Assembly (NCBI RefSeq): GCF_008831285.2
Contig: NC_045148.1
Coordinates: 5,769,001-5,833,000, forward strand
Reading direction: 5' to 3'
From: Nymphaea colorata
Lineage: Eukaryota; Streptophyta; Magnoliopsida; Nymphaeales; Nymphaeaceae
DNA length: 64,000 nucleotides
Under the pieces are notes generated by a model that saw nothing but the letters and a program-made list of their open reading frames with translations, did not search any database and was not told where the DNA came from. Below are positions 24,718 to 35,274 of the stretch, piece by piece (the first letter of the stretch is position 1; every line of letters starts with the position of its first letter). The position numbers and the translations under genes are program-made.

Positions 24718-25375
24718 CAGGACTGCGGACTGCACACGAGTCTAGTCCAGCTCGAGCTCGACCGGCTTGAACTCGGCTCGACTCATGTTTAGTGAGCTCG
24801 AGCTCAACTTGAGCTCGACGGCTCGTTTAAACTTTCATCCTCGGTAATGCGCACTCTTCGAGAGTGCTTTGACAAGTTTCGAGCATAAGGTGCCTTACTT
24901 TTTGCTGCATCCGAAGGGCTGGCGTGGGTACGACGTAGAGGGAAAAAAAGGCACTCATTAATGCAGCTCTGACATGGGAAGGTGAAAAGGCGTGGTGAGA
25001 AAAGATAAAAAAAGGGAGGGAAAAATGGTGAGGAATGAGAAAAACGGGCGGGAGGTAATGGCTGCGTAGTGGTGAATAAAGGAAAAAAAGTGGGAAAAAT
25101 TGAAAAACGTAAAAAAAATATGAGATTAAGTTGAGTGGGTTAAAGAAAACAAAGAGGGAAAATAACAACTGTAAAATAAAATATGAGATTAAAGTCAGGG
25201 TCGAGCCGAGTTTAATCGAGTCGAGTTCAAGTAACTCGAACTCAACTTGTTAACGTACTCGAGTTTATATTTAAGCTCGAGCTTGACTCGTATAAAAACG
25301 AGTTGAGCTCTAGTCGAGTTTACTCGAGCAAGTTCGAGTCGAGCCCGAGTTGGCTCCACTCGTTGTGCAGCCCTA
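24718..25375. mobile_element. hAT-like non-autonomous element rich in GAGCTCGAG words
   Basis: The left end CAGGACTGC...ACACGAGT and the right end, read in reverse complement, AGGGCTGCACAACGAGT, are imperfect terminal inverted repeats of the CAGGGCTG kind seen in many plant hAT elements. Both arms are made of GAGCTCGA/ACTCGAGTT words facing each other over about 110-170 bp. AAGGTTATG lies shortly left and AAGGTTGTG directly right, a possible but not clean 8-bp target duplication. The interior has no transposase. Confidence 0.5.
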
Positions 25376-25502
25376 AGGTTGTGTTTATTTTCCTTTTCTA
25401 TGCTATGGTATTTTTAAATTTCTTTAAATGTTCTATTATTCTATCTTTACATGGCATTGGAAATTTGAATTTGCAGTGTCTTCCTTCATCACATTGAGTC
25501 AC

Positions 25503-27120
25503 CTAACTCATGATTGAAGCCCTCATTTGATATGAAAACCTTTGAAAAGGCAGACTTTGGCCTACTTTCTGCATCACTCAGAGAATGTTCGAGTAGATTT
25601 AGTCTCTCAACTTCTCCCAGATAAGAATTAACTCTACTTGAATTAGGGCAAGGGTAATAGCTTTATTAGCAAAAAATAAGTTACCTTTTGTTGATGGAAG
25701 CATGTTTCAATAGGATGTTACATCATTAGAACACCATTTTTGGAGACAATGCAACGATACGATGCTATCATAGCAATTGAACTCTATCAAGATATTCGTT
25801 AGAGCACATTATATATGCATCAATGAAAAGGAAAGTTGGATAAATTTGAACATGAGATTCAGGTATAGCACAACTCCACATAAGTTCCATAGTAAGTCTA
25901 CTGATTAAATGAAGGCATGCACTATAAGTTGCTATGTGTTCTACAAAACTCGAGGCCTATTGGGGTGAACTATATGATCCTCTGCCTATATGTTCTTGTA
26001 GAGCATTGGTAAAAAATTGCTAATCCATAAAAAGATTAAGTTATTCAATTTTTTATAGAATTGAACGATTCATTCAATTTCATTAGAGAACAAGTTCTTC
26101 TTCTAGTTCCTCTAACATTGATAAGCAAGTCTATGCATAGAAGCTCCTTGTCATGTATTTACGGAACATGTATCAATCTTGTAGCAATAGATATAGGTTC
26201 AAAATCATTCGAAGCACAAAACTAGCAAAATTTTTTTTTTTTCAAATATCAAGACACACCAAGGAAAGATGCTTCAAGCTGCACAAGTACCCAACAAGGT
26301 TCAAAAACTCCAAACCAAAACAAGACAGGACAAGACATCTAGTAACACTAGAGAAAAATGACAGAATCTATGTGAATGCTGATAACGCTACAATGTCAAC
26401 AACCAAGTCCATCAAAACCGATAAGTATCATGTTCCTATTTTCACAAAGCATGAGTATAAGTTGCTGAAACAACTTCTCAATGATAAGTCAGTTTGCTCA
26501 AAGACCATTTGATAGCTAAACTTAGCTGGTATGTTATGTCTTCACATAAGTTCTTAGACTATTGATAATGGGGTAAGTAACCCTATGTTGTGTTCAATGG
26601 AATCTACGATTAATGTTCAAAAACTACTTACTCCATTTGCAATTAGGCTAAATAATAACAATTTTCTCTTGCTAATCATTGTGGTGATGCTGAAATCTCA
26701 CCTATGTTCTTGCTTAGATGTGTTTTCTTTATTTGGAAATACTATATTGTCCATTAGCTAACTTGATAAAACCCCCTCTTGTGATACATGTAGTAGTTTC
26801 ATGATTGAGGACTAAAGTTCTAAGATGATGATTGAAATAGCTGAAATGAGGCAAGACCCGTTTTACCTAAAAATGGCCACAACATTCAATAGTCATAAAT
26901 TTAATAGCTCTAGACATCATCAACTTCAAACCTTTCGGCCCATAGCATTGGCAACTTGGTCATCCATTTATTTGCTAGAATAAACTATGTATTGCATATG
27001 ACTTTAGCATGTTTTGTCAAGCTGTCTTGGTGAAATTTGTTCTTGTCAAAGAATAAAGACTCCCTCTTGAATCGGACAATATAAAAACTAGCTTCCCTTT
27101 TGAACTTCTCTTGTTTACTT
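25503..27120 (+). pseudogene. Ty1/Copia retrotransposon remnant: gag, protease and pre-integrase fragments
   Basis: Translating with stops and frameshifts gives a recognisable Copia gag. Ala-Lys-Asn-Lys-Leu-Pro-Phe-Val-Asp-Gly-Ser lies near 25665-25700, and gag-like text around LNDSFNSIREQVLLLVPL lies near 26060-26120. The zinc-knuckle tail HTKERCFKLHKYPTRFKN is at about 26253-26310, inside a 119-codon open frame (26153-26512). The protease active-site segment TIDNGVSNPM follows at 26558-26587, where families usually have W-I/T-[IL]-D-[ST]-G-A-[ST]-x-H. A pre-integrase-like tail continues toward 27100. Reverse transcriptase and RNase H are absent: the element stops where repeat copy B begins. 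Confidence 0.75.
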
Positions 27121-28016
27121 GCATCCCAAAATATATTTTGGTTTTCATAGTGCTTCAAAAAAATAAGATTTTGTTTTTGAAAGAGAGAGAAAGTGACCGC
27201 CCTTTGGTACGAGGATTGACCATTCTTGGCGCCTTAACTGAAAGTAACTAATCCAAAGACTATGCTTATTCTTGATGCATTTCATTTTTATATAAACATA
27301 TCTTTCACCCTAGATGCGGTGTGGTGCTTGAAAAGAATGTTGAAAATTAATATCTTAAAGCCTTTTGGATGGAAAATTTTTTGAAGTATCATTTGAGAGA
27401 ATAACCCGTTTTGATTTGAAAGACTTTTGAATTAAGAAATATTATTTAAAAATATTTGAAAACCAATGTTAGTAATTTGAAGATTTCTTTTGAAATAAAT
27501 TTACTTTTTCCCAAAGTTCTTAAGTAGGTTTAAGATTTTGTTGTAATTTGGTTACTACTTAGTTGGAGTTTCATCTCATCTTGTTTCAGTTCTTTTAGAA
27601 AAATGTTTGTGATCATTCGTGAATTTTATAAGTGATTGTGAATGCATGAATACATTGATTCTATATGATTAAAAGTAAATTGTTCATTCCCACCATAACA
27701 TTCATCTAAAAGCATTCATATCATCACATATATCTAGATTTTCTTTCACTTGTTTATATATCCTATATTATTGAAATGAAGTTGTAGACTATCAAGCATA
27801 GTTTCAATATTGGTGATTAGTTGAGTTTTGGTATTAAAGAAGTCGATAAATGAAAATTAAAATTTTTAGGTCTTACAAAAGAGTTGTTTGGATGAATAAA
27901 AGGAAGAAACAAAAAAGAGAGAAAAAATGATTTTGGAAGGGGAGAGAGATAAAGATCTTAGAAAGTGAGAGAGATATGTGTACTATATGAAAGTTTATGA
28001 AGGAAGATTTTAAATC

Positions 28017-28018
<2 letters not shown>

Positions 28019-28072
<54 letters not shown>
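28019..28072. repeat. (AT)n microsatellite inside repeat copy B
   Basis: About 27 uninterrupted AT units. Confidence 0.97.
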
Positions 28073-28075
<3 letters not shown>

Positions 28076-28141
28076 AATGAAAATTTATAGAAAAGAAGAT
28101 CTTAAATCCAAGAGGTAGAGAAAGAGAAGAAGATTTTAGAA

Positions 28142-28143
<2 letters not shown>

Positions 28144-28173
<30 letters not shown>
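28144..28173. repeat. (AT)n microsatellite inside repeat copy B
   Basis: About 15 uninterrupted AT units. Confidence 0.96.
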
Positions 28174-28177
<4 letters not shown>

Positions 28178-29689
28178 ATCAAAGAGATAGAAAGAGAAAG
28201 AAAGATATTAGAGAGAGAGATTTTCATGTACATATATACACATCTACATATATTAGAATTAAAATCAAAAGATAATTTAGAGCATTTTCAACTTTGATTT
28301 TTTTTTTTTTTATGTAAGCCGGTGGCAACTTGGGCTCATGCAAGAGCCTATGCTAAGTTTCTAAGGTTTCAATGAAGAAAGTTCTTATTTTTGAAATTCT
28401 TTTGAAAATGAAAAATTCAAAGTATTTTTATATGAATGTGTAAAACAATAGTTATTTCATTTATTACAAGTAAACTTATTTATCCTATCATTGAGTTTGA
28501 GAGAAAATCAAGCATACATAAAATAGAAAGTTAATAATGTAAGAGATCTCTAATCGGGTGATCAAAACAAATATAAAATGTAATAATGTCATGAAGATGC
28601 ATTTTAACATGTACATATTAGTGATGGTTTTTTCAGGTTGGATAAATCCCAACCTGAAAAATTAATATACTAGTGAAGAATCCCAACCCAAACATGGGTT
28701 CTTACCATCCACTCACATATTAATTGGAAAATCAGTCAACTATGCTTGAACATCATATCAAACATAAATAATGCACACATTTCGATGAGAAAAGAAAAGA
28801 AAGAAACATATTTTAATTATACAAAGGAAAATGAAATTTTATTTCACCTTGCTTATGCTTCCAACGAACCTAACTCTTGATTTTAAGATAAGATTTTAAG
28901 GCTATCTTGTATGACCATGAAGATGAACAAAGAAAAAAAAAATTGGGATATTAACTACATACCTCTAAGTAGACCGGTTGGAAGGAATGAATCTTCTTCT
29001 CTTGATGATCCCCAAGCCTCCCAACTGAGTTTCCAAGGTGTTGAGGAGCTCGCTCCCTTGAAGAGTGGAAGTTGAAGAAGAAGTTTGCTCCAAAGGTTGG
29101 AAAAAAAGAAGACAATAAGAGAAGGAGAAGAAGAGAGAAATAGAGAGAGAGAGTAAGTCTTCAAGTAAGAAAACTCTAAACAAATTTAAAATTTATTTTA
29201 AGATGTATGTTTTGAAGGGCAAGATGGTCTTTTTGTAAAAGATTCCGGCTTCAATTTTGGTGGTTCTGGGCTTTTTTTTAGATCCAGTTGGGTTCACTCG
29301 ATCGTGAAAGCATTCTGATTGATGCCCACAACTTGGATCAAGAGTTAGACAAGTGTTTTGGGCTTAAAACATAATTTTAAAAGTTTCGACGCAACATTGA
29401 GACACTAAACAAAAGGGAGGATTGCACGTGCGCTGAGGCGCTAAGTAGGGTTGGAAATTGTTATTTGATCTCAATGTTGGATTTTGAGTTGAAAGTTCTT
29501 GATTTGGATCCAAAATTTAGTTTTGGATATAATTGTGACCCAAGAGCGGCTTTATGGATCCAGCTTTCTAATTAAGGCTTGATTTTCCTTGTTGGGCTCA
29601 ATTACAAACTTTGGCTTCATAATTTGGACCAAGGAGTGAATTTTGGATTTAGGATGTCGATTTGTATTTAAATCTAGATCTAAAGTTGC

Positions 29690-29850
29690 ATTTTGGATGT
29701 AAACCTTATGTTTGGATTCAGATATGGGTCTAGATGTCCGTTTTGGATCTAGGGTCGGGATTTGAATTTGGACATGTACCTAAAGATCTATTTTGGATCT
29801 AGGGTCAAGATTTGGATTTGGATATGGACCTAGAAATCTGTTTTAGGGTG
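29690..29850. repeat. Imperfect 50-bp tandem repeat, about three units
   Basis: The phrase TTTTGGATCTAGGGTC recurs at about 29742 and 29792, with a looser unit before it. Each is followed by a GATTTGGATTTGGA-like and CCTAGA/CCTAAAGATCT-like stretch. Non-coding. Confidence 0.7.
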
Positions 29851-31138
29851 AGATTGAGCCCAAGGTCTGAAATTAGATCCAAATCGCCATCAAGCTGATT
29901 GAAATCACTGAAATATGTTGGAATAAAATGGAGTACAATCTTTGGAAAAAAATTTGGGGTGATAGCACCAGAGCGCTAAAGAAAGTTCAATTTCATCGAT
30001 TAAAAACCAAATTGGGCATAGAAAATCTATGTCCTCAAGCAATATGCACATAAAGCTTCCAGAAAGATGCCGTTCCATTTTGTTAAGACAACATAATTCT
30101 GTTATGCAAGGTTGGCACGTAAGTAAAGTATCTCTGAATGACGAAAAGAGATTTGCTGTGATTCTCAACTCTGATTTTTTGGCATTTCCTAAAGCTTTTC
30201 ATTCAATTGTGACATGCACATAAGTTAAATCCCTATTGTGAACGAAGTAGCTAGGCGAGCTTCATTCTCTACTTCTTTCTCGTCTTTGTTTGTTTTGCTG
30301 TAGCATTTTCCGCTTTCTGACATTGCTCTGTTCTGCTGTACTCTTCACACACAAGGAGTAGAGGAACGCTTCGCTACCAAAATGAATGAAAAAAATGGAA
30401 GCATTAAAAGAGCGAGATGGACATGGGTGGGGAGTAAATTATTCAGCTGGTGAATTTCCTGTCATGTTTGTCATAAGTAAAAACATGTCAAAAACTCACC
30501 TTGAAAGGTACCAATAAATGTTTCCTAAGGTTCATGTATCTGTGCATTCAAGAATTGCTTTCAAGCATTAATTTTTCACATCTTGATCATTTATTCACCA
30601 TGGGGAAACTGAAAGACATTTGACAAACTAAAAAGTTTCAACTTATATGAATCGTCAACCTTAATAGTATTTAATGGCGTGGTTTTCTTTCTCTCATGTA
30701 CGAGGGGCCAAAGTTGCTTAATTCAGTGCTTGTCGATGACTCTCATGGCTGACCACACAGCCAGCCAATATGGTGACTGCTGCCAACAGATCCAGTCCGG
30801 ATTCTCGGTTAGTTTTTGAGACAGTTTATATGACATCAGTTAAGCAAGTTCTTGCCATTCAATCATACGAACCAAGCCCTGAAATAGCCATAGGTGTATA
30901 CGAATCTTAGGCAATAGTTATATACTCCCCATCAAATTTCGATGGCTTTCACCATCGACAGCCCAATACCCTTGATCGCAGGGCAACTGAAACGAAATTT
31001 TACCATAATGTTAGTGATTCCCGAATTTACCATAAATGTTTCTTAGGCTGCATTTATATGCACATTAATATAATGTTGCTTTAAAGCATTAAGTTTCAAC
31101 ATCTTTCAACTCCTCATCTTTAATGTGAGGCACACCGG

Positions 31139-31220
31139 TTGGTGGGCAGGTGAGAGCCAAGTCATTAGTTTGATTTGTGTTGGTGGGCAGGTGAGAGCCA
31201 AGTCACTAGTTTGATTCCTG
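31139..31220. repeat. 41-bp tandem duplication
   Basis: TTGGTGGGCAGGTGAGAGCC plus the following AAGTCA-TAGTTTGATT occurs twice (starts 31139 and 31180) with one or two differences. Confidence 0.85.
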
Positions 31221-31248
31221 TGAACGCTACCTTTTTAAACTGCAAAAA

Positions 31249-31990
31249 GTGAACTACAAAATAACGACTTATTATTGACGGTAACAAAAAGAAAAGTAAC
31301 AAAAAAAATTCTACTGGACTTCGTCAGTGAATAATGTTTTTTATCGATGAAAAAAGTTTATTGTCCGACATGTTTCATTTTGTACTTAATCTACTGCTCC
31401 AACGGAAAATGGTTGGCTTATTTTATTTGATGGTCAGAAGATTGGAGGTTGGCTTATTTTATTTGATGGTCAGAAGATTGGAGGATACATTGCCGGTAAT
31501 TCCATACTGTCAGTACTTTATCCGTATTACGGACATTTTCTGCGACCGTCAGTGTTTGTGCAGGCCAATATTGATGGATTTTGTTTACCGTCAGCGTTCA
31601 TATATACCGCCAGTTTCTCGCATCATCGGTGAAAGTTTAATTTATAGTACGTCAATACATGTCAACCCTTATTTTCCCCTGCCGATCCCCTTTCCCCTTT
31701 TTTCTTCTACATTGACGGTAATTCCATACTGTCAGTATTTTATCCGTATTATGGACATTTTCTGCGACCGTCAGTATTTGTGCAAGCCAATATTGACGGA
31801 TTTGGTTTACCGTCAGCCTTCCATGACGATATACCGCCAGTTTCTCGTCTCATCAGTGAAAGTTTAATTTGTCTCATCAGTGAAAGTTTAATTTATAGTA
31901 ACGACTTTTTCTTCCTGTCAATACATGTCAACCCTTATTCTCCTTCCCCCCTTTCTCGTTTACCGCAGTAGATTCCACTTAATTTATAAT
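31249..31990. mobile_element. CACTA-type element relative with internal 222-bp duplication
   Basis: The left end has ACTACAAAA then CGACTTATTATTGACGGT, close to the left end of the element at 8801. The interior is full of GACGGT/ACCGTC words and shares the CCTTATTTTCCCC...CCCCTTTCCCC region. It contains a 36-bp tandem duplication (31411 and 31447), a 222-bp near-duplication (about 31487-31708 and 31709-31930) and a 24-bp duplication in the last copy. The 177-codon open frame at 31334-31867 runs across these repeats and is probably not a gene. The right terminus is not clear. Confidence 0.55.
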
Positions 31991-33329
31991 GACAAGACGA
32001 CACTATGGTTGATGGGTGTACTATAGGTTTCCAAAAGAGTTTTGGACCTTGAAAATTGAGGTAGAAAGGGAAGAGGACTTCAGCCCCTTTTTTTGGTAGC
32101 TTCAGCACCGGAACTTCTTATCATTTATGTGGAACCATGGGAAAACCTGAAAGCACTTGTCAATTTTTACTTGTCTGGTGGGCTTTTCAACAATGTGCTA
32201 TGATTGTGAAGTGGCTAAAATTGTGTAATTAAATTAAGTTCAGCTTGTCCTTCACTGGCAAGGCCAGCCACCATGGTTGGTAACTGCATGACCCATTGAG
32301 CAGGCAAAAGGCCCAATCTCATCTCATGCATAAACTTTTCATATTCCTAATTAATTTCTTCACTTTCCTTCTCCAAATATACGGCGGAGTAGATGACTTT
32401 CAATTGCCTTTTAGGATGTAAAGTTAAGTTCTATTTCTGTACTCCGTGGGGAAAGCTCAAAATAAATGTTTCCAAGGGTGCACTTATATGCCCATCAATG
32501 TCGCTTTAAAGCATTGATTTACACATTTCGTCTCCTCCGCCCCATTAATTTATACCATTGAATGCTTCTTGCCATTCAATAATTTCAATTGACACAACTT
32601 TATAATTAGTATCACCTTTACAAAAAGCGGTTTTTTTTTAACATGCATGGAAAATGTGAAAATAAGACAGCTGAAAAAACGACAAAGTGTCTTTTTTTTT
32701 TTTTGAAAAAGGGTAAATTTACTATTCTTGACTGCTATTCTTCCTCCAAGATCGGATCGTACGTGCATCCAATCAGGTTACAGGCCGCTAAAGAGAGCTT
32801 AAATTAGGAGTAATTAATTTGTGAATCACTTGTTAAGATTGCTGGGTATATGGTGGATTTGAATATATTGACAGTTAGTTTCTTTCGATTTATTTTTGCC
32901 CATAGATATGTTTCCTCTGAATGGAAGGGTTGAAGTTCCTCCCTTTTCACCTGGTTGTTTCAGAATCTAGATGGACTATTGGTACACCTTAGAACATCCC
33001 ACCGTCACCAATTATAGTAGAGAGAGAAAAAATTGTCAAGGATCGAACTGACCCATTACTCTACGCTCATGGGGGCCTTTACATATAGATGCATATTAAT
33101 TTAGACCAACAAATGAAAATGGTGTCGGGTAAAGAACGTCAAGGGTTTGGTGCCAGAGCTTAAGTTAATTTGAGGGGTCAACATAAAGGGATGTGCACGC
33201 AAGCCCGTTTGCCTACAAATGAGTGTTTGGTATGTCACGGGCAAAGCCTAGGGCAAAACCCAAAGCATGCACTGAACCTACATACAACTCATAAACCAAA
33301 ATGTTGAAGTCTTTTATATGGGAATGTCA
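31991..33329. other. Intergenic, no gene recognised
   Basis: AT-rich sequence with short open frames only; part of the diverged three-copy block lies near 32460. Confidence 0.45.
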
Positions 33330-33770
33330 ATATATCCGATTTGAATCGGATATTTAACCGAACCGATCCGAAAAAATCAGATATAAAAAAAAATTAATAT
33401 CCGATTAAAAAATCGGATCGGATTTGGATTTACTAAATGACATTTGATCAGATTCGGACATACATAAATATTTGATTGGATTCAGATACAAATTCAGATC
33501 AGATTTATTTTTAGACAAATATCTTGTATCTAATGTCATTAAATTTTAAAAATTGGCAAAATCCAGTTCAAAATTCGCATTCGCATTCGGATATAAATAT
33601 AAAAATTAGATTTGGATCAGATTCGGATTTAAAATCGGATTTTAGATTTGGATTCAAATATGGCTTTTCTTTATTCAAATTTGAATCTAAATATGTAAAT
33701 ATCCGAAAAAAGGATATAATTAAGGATATATCGGATCCGTCGACTATCAGTATAACCCTACACTTTGAGC
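33330..33770. mobile_element. ATCCGA-rich non-autonomous element (hAT-like)
   Basis: About 440 bases packed with TCGGAT/ATCCGA words in both orientations, beginning near GGGAATGTCAATATATCCGA and ending near TATATCGGATCCGTCGAC. This composition and the GTCAAT...ATCCGA start resemble a widespread plant hAT-type MITE. The ends are too diverged to fix an exact boundary or a target duplication. The 122-codon plus-strand frame over it is treated as non-genic. Confidence 0.4.
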
Positions 33771-35180
33771 ATTGCACGTCAATAATGCATCAGCGACTCA
33801 CGAACTCAGCAGCAACAGTGGGTGGAGGGGAAGCCAAAGCTTCTCCTCAGCTGCGGAGTTGGGGGGAACATGTGGGTGGGGGAGAGCCATAATAGCATAG
33901 CAATTGCTTAGTTATGTTTTTGAGTGAAAAAAGACAAATTATATATATATATAGTGATATCCTTTAGCCATTTTGAAGTTAATCTGATCAAGGCAATTTG
34001 ATGTATCGCAACTTATAGGTATGATTTAACCTACTGCTTAATGCAATACATCTAACCATATGTGTCGTGGGAGGCCAAAAGATTTTTCCGTCCAAACCAA
34101 AACAGAGAAATCCAAAAATTCTATGTAAAAGGCCGTTGAGGAAATTCGGTCTCATTAGAAATTTCACTGATTGAGGTGAAGAACTGTTGGCAATCTCATT
34201 TATTTTCCGATGTAAAATGCCGTTGGAAATTTTAAATATTTTCCCAACAAACAAAGCCGTTGGGAATATAATTCCGTTCTTGTGCTCCATCATTTCCCAT
34301 TATTTATGACGTTCACCGAGGACTACGCGTTGATGCCAAACAGGTTGCCGCAACCAGGAATTGAATGGTGACATTAATATGTGAAAGGTAATGCATGTTT
34401 ATAATGTCTACTTTAATTTATTTTCATTTTTTACTTTATTTTGAATAGTAAAATAAGATCATTCAATAAGGGTCAAAAGCCTAATGACTGAAGCAAACCA
34501 GACACCTGCAGATTCATGCATCTGAGCCAGTATTATTTCAAACAAGAATATTAGGATCGATTATCAAAGAACCTAGCTTAGGAAGAATGAGGAATTAATA
34601 AAGGAATTCAAAGTTTCATACCAAAAATCTCTTAGTTAACGAAATTACGATGCATGCAAACGATCGAAAGGCACCGGTATAACATAAACAAGTAAATAAG
34701 TAAAAAAAAAAATTGTGAACTGTTTGGGCAACTGCCCACATGTAGGATCAGCGTTCAAGAGTTGTTTGAGAGTAAAAACACTTTATAAATGTAATGTCTT
34801 ATGAATATGGTAAAAAAATATAATAGATTTATATAACAGTAACTATTGTGTTGCAATCACAAAAAGTGTTCATATTGCCAAATTAAACATATTGTTTAAG
34901 ATTGGTTTGAAAACAATAACACATTATTATTATTTCATAATTCTTTAAAAAAAAAGTTAGATTTACCACACACCTCGTACAATATTTTATAAATTTGTCT
35001 TATTTATTGGACAATAGTATGTTACTGTTGCCAAATGACTCAACTGTTGAGAACGTAGCACTTTCTTTTTGTCAGTCAACACGGTTCCATGTCTTTACTG
35101 CTACTCCCTCTTTCTCCTCTCAGAGGCTCCCACCTAACTGTCTGAAACTTGGAAGAACAGATCGAGGGCAGGCATATAAC
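33771..35180. other. Intergenic region upstream of the reductase gene
   Basis: It contains possible transposon sequence at 34060-34290 with CCGTTGGGAAT/CCGTTGGAAAT words. The last 200 bases before the TATA-like box are the presumed promoter of the reductase gene. No other gene was seen. Confidence 0.4.
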
Positions 35181-35182
35181 GA

Positions 35183-35192
35183 TTATAAAAAG
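35183..35192 (+). promoter_or_regulatory. TATA-like box of the reductase gene
   Basis: TTATAAAAAG lies about 90 bases upstream of the ATG at 35275, the right distance for a plant core promoter with a short 5' leader of about 60 bases. Confidence 0.5.
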
Positions 35193-35274
35193 AGGAGGAA
35201 GATCAGCAGACGTGGTTCACTGTCTCTTCCACAAGCGTTCCATCTGCGCCGGAGCGGGGAGAGGAATAGCAGCA

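Larger units (their letters stand above)
27121..29230. mobile_element. Dispersed repeat, copy B (uninterrupted)
   Basis: This is the second copy of the family seen at 10073-11473 plus 15741-16400, in the same orientation and without the 4.27-kb insertion. It keeps the same order: a left AT-rich part, purine-rich spacers with (AT)n arrays, the TTTTTTCAGGTTGG junction, and an LTR-like minus-strand leader region near 29000-29180. The two 70-codon minus-strand frames near 28955-29183 sit in this leader and are not considered genes. Confidence 0.65.
30450..32620. repeat. Three diverged copies of a non-coding block
   Basis: A segment containing AAATGTTTC, then TATATGC or TGTGCATTC, then GCTTTAAAGCATT or similar, then a C/T-rich stretch, occurs near 30516, 31030 and 32460 in the same order and orientation. 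The first and third copies are also associated with GCCAGCCA and TTGCCATTCAA words in the surrounding few hundred bases. This suggests old local duplication. No open frame is conserved among them. Confidence 0.45.

Noticed and set aside
31334-31867. 177-codon plus-strand open frame
   Set aside because: It runs over tandem and 222-bp duplicated transposon sequence, which explains both its length and its repeated text.
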